A stretch of 64,000 nt of DNA, from the NCBI RefSeq assembly GCF_018069625.1, contig NZ_CP072941.1, forward strand, positions 9,238,001-9,302,000, given 5' to 3'. Positions 55,312 to 64,000 of the stretch are shown here, in pieces (the stretch's first letter is position 1; each line of letters begins with the position of its first letter). Source of the DNA: Streptomyces yatensis (lineage in GTDB: Bacteria > Actinomycetota > Actinomycetes > Streptomycetales > Streptomycetaceae). The notes under the pieces were generated by a model that saw nothing but the letters and a program-made list of their open reading frames with translations, searched no databases and was not told the origin of the DNA. Both the position numbers and the translations under genes were made by a program.

Positions 55312-56562
55312 TCAGGTGTGGCTCGGCGCCGGCTCCTGCTCGGGGCGGGGTGCGTCGTGCCCGTGCCGGGGGAGGAGGAGCGGGGTCGCCAGACTGAGGA
55401 CTCCGGCTGTGGCGATCGCGATCCGGGGGCCGGTGACAGCGGCCAGCAGGCCCCACAGGGCGGTCAGGGTCGCGATGGTGGCCTTGCTGGAGACCGACCA
55501 CGCGGAGAGGGTGCGGGCGACCCGGTCCGCCGGGGTCCGGTCGAGCCGATAGGTGGCGTACAACGGGGTGAACACGCCCATGCAGCAGATCAGCCCCAGC
55601 TCGACCGCCATGACCAGCACCAGCCCCGCCGTACCGGGGCGCACGAAGGCCAACCCCGGCAGCCAGCACGCCCGCAGCGCCCCCGCGGTCAGCATGACCC
55701 GGTGCCGCCCGAACCGCGCTGCCAGCCGGGGAGCCAGCCGGGAGCCGATCAGGCCGCCGACGCACGGCAGTGTGAAGGCCATGGCGTACTGCCAGGGCGC
55801 GAACCCCAGGCTGCCCAGCATGAGGACGGCGAGCAGCGGCGCGGTCGCCATGATCAGCCCGCCCACCAGGACCTGGTTGAAGAACAGCGGGCGCAGTGTC
55901 GGGTGGGTCAGAATGCACCGCCAGCCCTCCAGCAGCTCACCGGCGCGGAGCCGTGGAGGCGGGCCGGTGCGCTCGGGGCGTGGCTCGGTGCCGCCGATCG
56001 CACGGATCCCCGCCGCGGAGAGCAGAAAGCTGACCGCGTTGGCCGCCACGGCCATCACCGGGCCGAAGAGCCCGATCGCGGCCCCGCCGATCTGCGGGCC
56101 GAGCATGGTGGCGGTCCAGGACGTGGACTCGAACCGCGCGTTCGCCACCAGCAGGTCATCCCGTGGCACCAGCGCCTTCAGACACGCGCCGCTGGCCGCG
56201 GTGAAGGCGATGTCGGCCGCGGAGACGACCACCGACACGACCACGAGCTGGACGAAGGTGAGCCGGCCGAGCAGAAACAGGACGGGTACGGTCATCAGGG
56301 CCGCGAACCGGACCACGTCCATCGTGATCATCACCGGCCGCTTGCGGCGGAACTCCATCCACGGCCCGAGCGGCACCGCCACCGCCGCACCCACCGCCAG
56401 CCCCGCGGCCGCCAGCAGCGACACCTGGGCCGCCCCGGCATGGAGCACCGTGATCGCGATCATGGGGAACGCGTCGAACGCGAGCCAGGTGCCGAACGCG
56501 CTGACCGCATAGGCCGCCCAGAGCCATCCGAACTGCCGCCCCAGCTTCCGCCTCGCCCCCAT
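55312..56562 (-). CDS. MFS exporter (TMS/DHA3-like)
   Basis: A 416-residue transporter with about twelve hydrophobic helices, resembling DHA3-type drug or siderophore exporters (RQFGWLWAAYAVSAFGTWLA at the N-terminus; AADIAFTAASGACLKALVPR in the first half). ATG 56562 chosen; the longer frame overlaps the divergent LysR gene. It is divergent from that LysR regulator and could export the product of the NRPS/PKS cluster 2 kb away, but that is unproven. Confidence 0.88.
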   Translation of the reverse strand: MGARRKLGRQFGWLWAAYAVSAFGTWLAFDAFPMIAITVLHAGAAQVSLLAAAGLAVGAAVAVPLGPWMEFRRKRPVMITMDVVRFAALMTVPVLFLLGRLTFVQLVVVSVVVSAADIAFTAASGACLKALVPRDDLLVANARFESTSWTATMLGPQIGGAAIGLFGPVMAVAANAVSFLLSAAGIRAIGGTEPRPERTGPPPRLRAGELLEGWRCILTHPTLRPLFFNQVLVGGLIMATAPLLAVLMLGSLGFAPWQYAMAFTLPCVGGLIGSRLAPRLAARFGRHRVMLTAGALRACWLPGLAFVRPGTAGLVLVMAVELGLICCMGVFTPLYATYRLDRTPADRVARTLSAWSVSSKATIATLTALWGLLAAVTGPRIAIATAGVLSLATPLLLPRHGHDAPRPEQEPAPSHT

Positions 56563-56661
56563 GTGCAGCGCACCCCGCCATCTCGCCCGAAGAACCTCAC
56601 GTGGAACGGGCGATATCCAAGCGAGCCGGGGCGGTCGGTTCAAACAACGCCCTCGACATGC

Positions 56662-56678
56662 CACAACCATGAGTTGTG
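56662..56678. promoter_or_regulatory. Candidate LysR operator
   Basis: CACAAC-CATGA-GTTGTG, perfect 6-bp arms, 17 bp upstream of the LysR start and between it and the MFS gene. Confidence 0.5.
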
Positions 56679-56695
56679 CGGCTAAGGTGGCCGAC

Positions 56696-57625
56696 GTGGA
56701 CCTCAAGGCCGTGCGCACCTTCGTCGCCGTCGCGGACGCGGGCCAGTTCCAGGAGGCGGCCGCCGAGCTGTCCATCACCCAGCAGGCCGTCTCCAAGCGC
56801 GTCGCCGCGCTGGAGAAGGAGCTCGGTGTGCGGCTGTTCACCCGTACCGCGCGCGGCGCCCGGCCCACCATCGACGGGCAGGCGTTCCTGCCCCACGCCC
56901 GGGAGCTGCTGCGGGCCGAGGAGCGGGCCGCCGCCTCCGTACGCCCCGGCCGCCGCGCGCTGCGCGTCGATGTGATCGGGCGGCGGCTCGCACCGGCCGA
57001 TCTGCTGCGCGGTTTCCACCGCGCGCACCCCGAGGTCGAACTCGATGTGGTGACCCTCTTCGACGCCGAGGCGGCCATCGCCGCCGTACGCACCGGCACG
57101 ATCGACGCGTCGTTCCGGGCGGTCACCGTGCCCGCGCGGCGGCTCCCCGGCGGCATCGAGGCCACCCGGGTCCACGAGGAGCCCATCCAGCTGCTCACCG
57201 GACCGTCCCATGAGCTCGCCGCCGCCCGCGAGGTCACCCCGGCCGAGCTCGCCGGGCACCGGATCTGGATGCCGGGCATCGTGCCCGGTACCGAATGGGC
57301 CGCCTACTACGACGACCTCGCCGCCGCGTTCGGGATCACCATCGACGCGATCGGCCCGTACTTCGGCCCCGAGCCGCTCCTCGACACGATCGCCGACTCC
57401 TCGACGCTGGCGACCTTCGTCGGCGAACGGACCCGCCTGGTCTGGCCCGCCGACTACGGGCTGCGGCGCATCGCGGTGCGCCACCCGACCCCGGTCTATC
57501 CGCATTCGCTGATCTGGCACCGCGACAACCCGCACCCCGCCCTGAGCGCGCTCCGCGACCACCTCGCCTCCGCGCCGCCCGGCCACCGCGACACCGGCGC
57601 CTGGACACCGAAATGGGCGTGGTGA
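56696..57625 (+). CDS. LysR-family transcriptional regulator
   Basis: A 309-residue LysR regulator: HTH in AVADAGQFQEAAAELSITQQ and AVSKRVAALEKELGVRLFTR, effector domain from about residue 90. Start GTG 56696. Divergent from an MFS exporter 133 bp away with an inverted repeat between them, so it probably controls the exporter. It may or may not be part of the biosynthetic cluster that follows. Confidence 0.92.
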   Translation: MDLKAVRTFVAVADAGQFQEAAAELSITQQAVSKRVAALEKELGVRLFTRTARGARPTIDGQAFLPHARELLRAEERAAASVRPGRRALRVDVIGRRLAPADLLRGFHRAHPEVELDVVTLFDAEAAIAAVRTGTIDASFRAVTVPARRLPGGIEATRVHEEPIQLLTGPSHELAAAREVTPAELAGHRIWMPGIVPGTEWAAYYDDLAAAFGITIDAIGPYFGPEPLLDTIADSSTLATFVGERTRLVWPADYGLRRIAVRHPTPVYPHSLIWHRDNPHPALSALRDHLASAPPGHRDTGAWTPKWAW

Positions 57626-58358
57626 CCGAAATCACCTCGCGTCACCGCCGACCGGCGGATCACGCGGGCCGGTGAGTTCGCGCAGGTCGGCAACTCCCCC
57701 TATTTATCGCCGAAAAGGTGCGGGTTGACAGCGGATCAGCCAACGATCTAGGTTCACCTCAGGGGGACTCGCTGGACGGCGAACGGGGGCTGTGGTGAGT
57801 GTTTTGGCGTTGCGCGCATCCGATATCACCGGGATCGCGCGACCGGTTGCACGTGCTGCCTTAATGGACCGAATGACCGACCGGTTGACCTCAGGAAACG
57901 CTGTCTTGGATCGCGAGGATCGCGAGGAAAACGACATCTCACCGCAGCGTGGCGCATTTCGCGGAAATTCCCTGTCCGGTCCTGGCGTCACCGCATGGCT
58001 GACGCCTCATGAATCCGGCAAGAGCCTGGTGGGCGCCGGTACGCGGGCTGTCGCCCAACCGCCCGCCCGCTCCGCGGAGTTCGAGGGGCTCCGGATGCTC
58101 GCCTCGAATAGGGGCGCCGCCCGCCCGGTGAGTTTCAGCCGACGGGCGCGCTTCGCCGGACCTCGGATCCTTGTATGCCGCACGTCGAATACCGGCGCGG
58201 GCCGGGGCGATGGTGCACGGGTGCTGACTTCCCTATAAACGGCGTCCGCGCCATAGCTTTAAATGGCGTCCGCGCCATAGCTGGGCAAGCAGCAGTGGCA
58301 GTATCAGCGAAATAATCGCGCAAAACCATTTCCATCAGTCGTCGGGGAAGGCTGTGTT
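57626..58358. other. 733-bp leader region of the NRPS cluster
   Basis: No convincing gene. TTGACA (57725-57730) is 18 bp from TAGGTT (57749-57754), a good vegetative-type promoter on the plus strand. GC is lower than in genes. Close to the NRPS start lies the 18-bp direct repeat described separately. An open frame at 57795-58238 has poor third-position bias and a TTA codon, so I do not call it. Confidence 0.5.
58241..58282. promoter_or_regulatory. Direct-repeat operator candidate upstream of the NRPS
   Basis: GGCGTCCGCGCCATAGCT occurs at 58241-58258 and 58265-58282, period 24 bp. Each copy has GGCG-N4-CGCC, and the second extends to ATGGCG-TCCG-CGCCAT, a perfect 16-bp palindrome. It ends 76 bp before the NRPS start, suiting a cluster-specific regulator. 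Confidence 0.6.
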
Positions 58359-63037
<4,679 letters not shown>

Positions 63038-63041
<4 letters not shown>

Positions 63042-64000
63042 ACGACGACCCCGTAGGTGATTCGGCGCACGGTCCGGCAGACCCTTCCACAGACGATTCC
63101 GCCCCGAGGAACAGCATGGAACCGGACGAGGCCATCGCCGTCGTCGGAATGTCCTGCCGCTTTCCGCAGGCACCCGACCCCGAGGCGTTCTGGCGGCTGC
63201 TGAGCGAGGGCGTCTCCGCGATCAGCGAGGTGCCCGCCGGGCGGTGGGCCGGCGACCCGTCCATGCCGCCCGCCATCCGCCACGGCGGCTTCATCGACGA
63301 CGTCGACCGCTTCGACCCCGCCTTCTTCGGCATCTCGCCACGCGAAGCCGTGACGATGGACCCCCAGCAGCGACTGATCCTGGAGCTGGGATGGGAGGGG
63401 CTGGAGGACGCGGGCATCGTGCCCGCCACCCTGCGGGGAGCCACCGTCGGCGCGTTCATCGGCGCCGGGTCCGCCGACTACGCCTCGCTGATCCGCGCCC
63501 GCGGCCGCTCGCACCACACGCTGACCGGCGTCCAGCGCGGCATGCTCGCGAACCGGCTCTCCCATGTGCTCGGCCTGAGCGGCCCCAGCGTGACCGTCGA
63601 CGCGGCCCAGGCATCCTCCCTGGTCGCGGTACATATGGCCGTGGAGAGCCTGCGCCGCGGCGAGTCACGGCTGGCGCTTGCGGGCGGAGTGAACCTGAAC
63701 CTCTCCGCGGAAACCGCCGCCGACATCGCCGCCTTCGGTGCGCTCTCCCCGGACGGCCGCTGCTTCACCTTCGACGCCCGCGCCAACGGCTATGTGCGGG
63801 GCGAGGGCGGTGGCATCGTCGTCCTGAAACCGCTGTCCGACGCCCTCGCCGACGGCGACACCGTCTACTGCGTGATCGAGGGCAGCGCGGTCAACAACGA
63901 CGGCGGCGGTACCTCGCTCACCGCCCCCGACCCCCGCGGTCAGCAAGAGGTGCTCCGGCTGGCCCAGCGGCGGGCCGCGGTCTCACCCGGCGCCGTGCAG
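63038..64000 (+). CDS. Modular type I polyketide synthase, KSQ start (partial)
   Basis: Open from GTG 63038, which overlaps the NRPS stop (GTGA), to the right edge; at least 321 residues. After a 28-residue polar leader, [20 protein letters not shown] begins a ketosynthase, with [20 protein letters not shown] and [10 protein letters not shown]. The active-site motif VDTACSSSL reads VDAAQASSL: the catalytic Cys is Gln191 (CAG 63608-63610). KSQ domains decarboxylate malonyl-ACP to start a polyketide chain. VNNDGGG is also common in loading KSQs. The two catalytic His lie beyond the edge. Translational coupling to the NRPS ties both to one product. Confidence 0.92.

Noticed and set aside
55312..57625. 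MFS and LysR genes as part of the NRPS/PKS cluster
   Set aside because: They are close, but a 733-bp spacer with its own promoter follows and nothing in the sequence ties them to the cluster. Kept as separate genes.
57795..58238. 147-residue open frame upstream of the NRPS with a possible GGGGG ribosome binding site
   Set aside because: Third-position GC is far below that of neighbouring genes, it contains a TTA codon and the translation shows no recognisable domain. More likely an untranslated leader with a promoter.

Overview
The window is a high-GC actinomycete chromosome segment, almost certainly Streptomyces. GTG starts are common, third codon positions are strongly G/C, many genes have AGGAG-type ribosome binding sites, and the gene content is typical of the genus: many TetR, LysR, LacI, HxlR and Rrf2 regulators, two NarL-type two-component systems, secreted polysaccharidases, cytochrome P450s and a secondary-metabolite cluster at the right edge. 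I see no tRNA, rRNA, CRISPR array, transposase or phage gene.

Layout. 0-10 kb: a CPBP membrane protease, a DksA-like zinc protein, an Old Yellow Enzyme divergent from an Rrf2 regulator, a LysR/TauE-SafE pair, and a complete inducible beta-lactamase locus: class A enzyme, divergent LysR regulator, and a translationally coupled BlaB-like penicillin-recognising protein, as described in S. cacaoi. 10-17.5 kb: small redox enzymes (SDRs, aldo/keto reductase, tautomerase) with TetR and MmyB-type regulators, then a P450 whose K-helix ExxR motif is replaced by ExxW (CYP157-like). 18-26.7 kb: a secreted trypsin-like protease, a tiny secreted protein sharing its propeptide motif, a histidine kinase/response regulator pair, a MacB/FtsX-type ABC exporter and an iron-sulfur photolyase. 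26.7-38.5 kb: a secreted penicillin-binding-protein-like hydrolase, a second two-component system, a TetR/DUF1348/FAD-oxidase locus with paired operators, a truncated acyl-CoA dehydrogenase facing a broken LysR gene, and fatty-acyl-type enzymes. 38.5-46.6 kb: YceI, HxlR with a quinone oxidoreductase, NIPSNAP, glucarate dehydratase, a GH9 cellulase and a long-form argininosuccinate synthase with an ARG-box-like palindrome. 46.7-55.1 kb: six co-directional genes that look like an alpha-glucan utilisation locus: secreted GH87-like alpha-1,3-glucanase, cytoplasmic GH13 alpha-glucosidase, two permeases, a solute-binding lipoprotein and a LacI repressor. 55.3-57.6 kb: an MFS exporter and a LysR regulator. 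58.3-64 kb: the start of a hybrid NRPS/PKS cluster.

The NRPS is C-A-T-C with an adenylation pocket close to the proline code. It is followed, with a 4-base overlap, by a PKS that runs off the window and begins with a ketosynthase whose catalytic Cys is Gln (KSQ, normally a chain-initiating decarboxylase). A C domain that ends one protein followed by a KSQ that starts the next is an unusual hand-over and is the most interesting biosynthetic feature. A perfect 18-bp repeat with 24-bp period, containing a palindrome, lies just upstream of the NRPS start.

A second pattern runs through the whole window: short (15-24 bp) imperfect or perfect tandem duplications sit in spacers, and several straddle a stop codon. 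I count more than a dozen.
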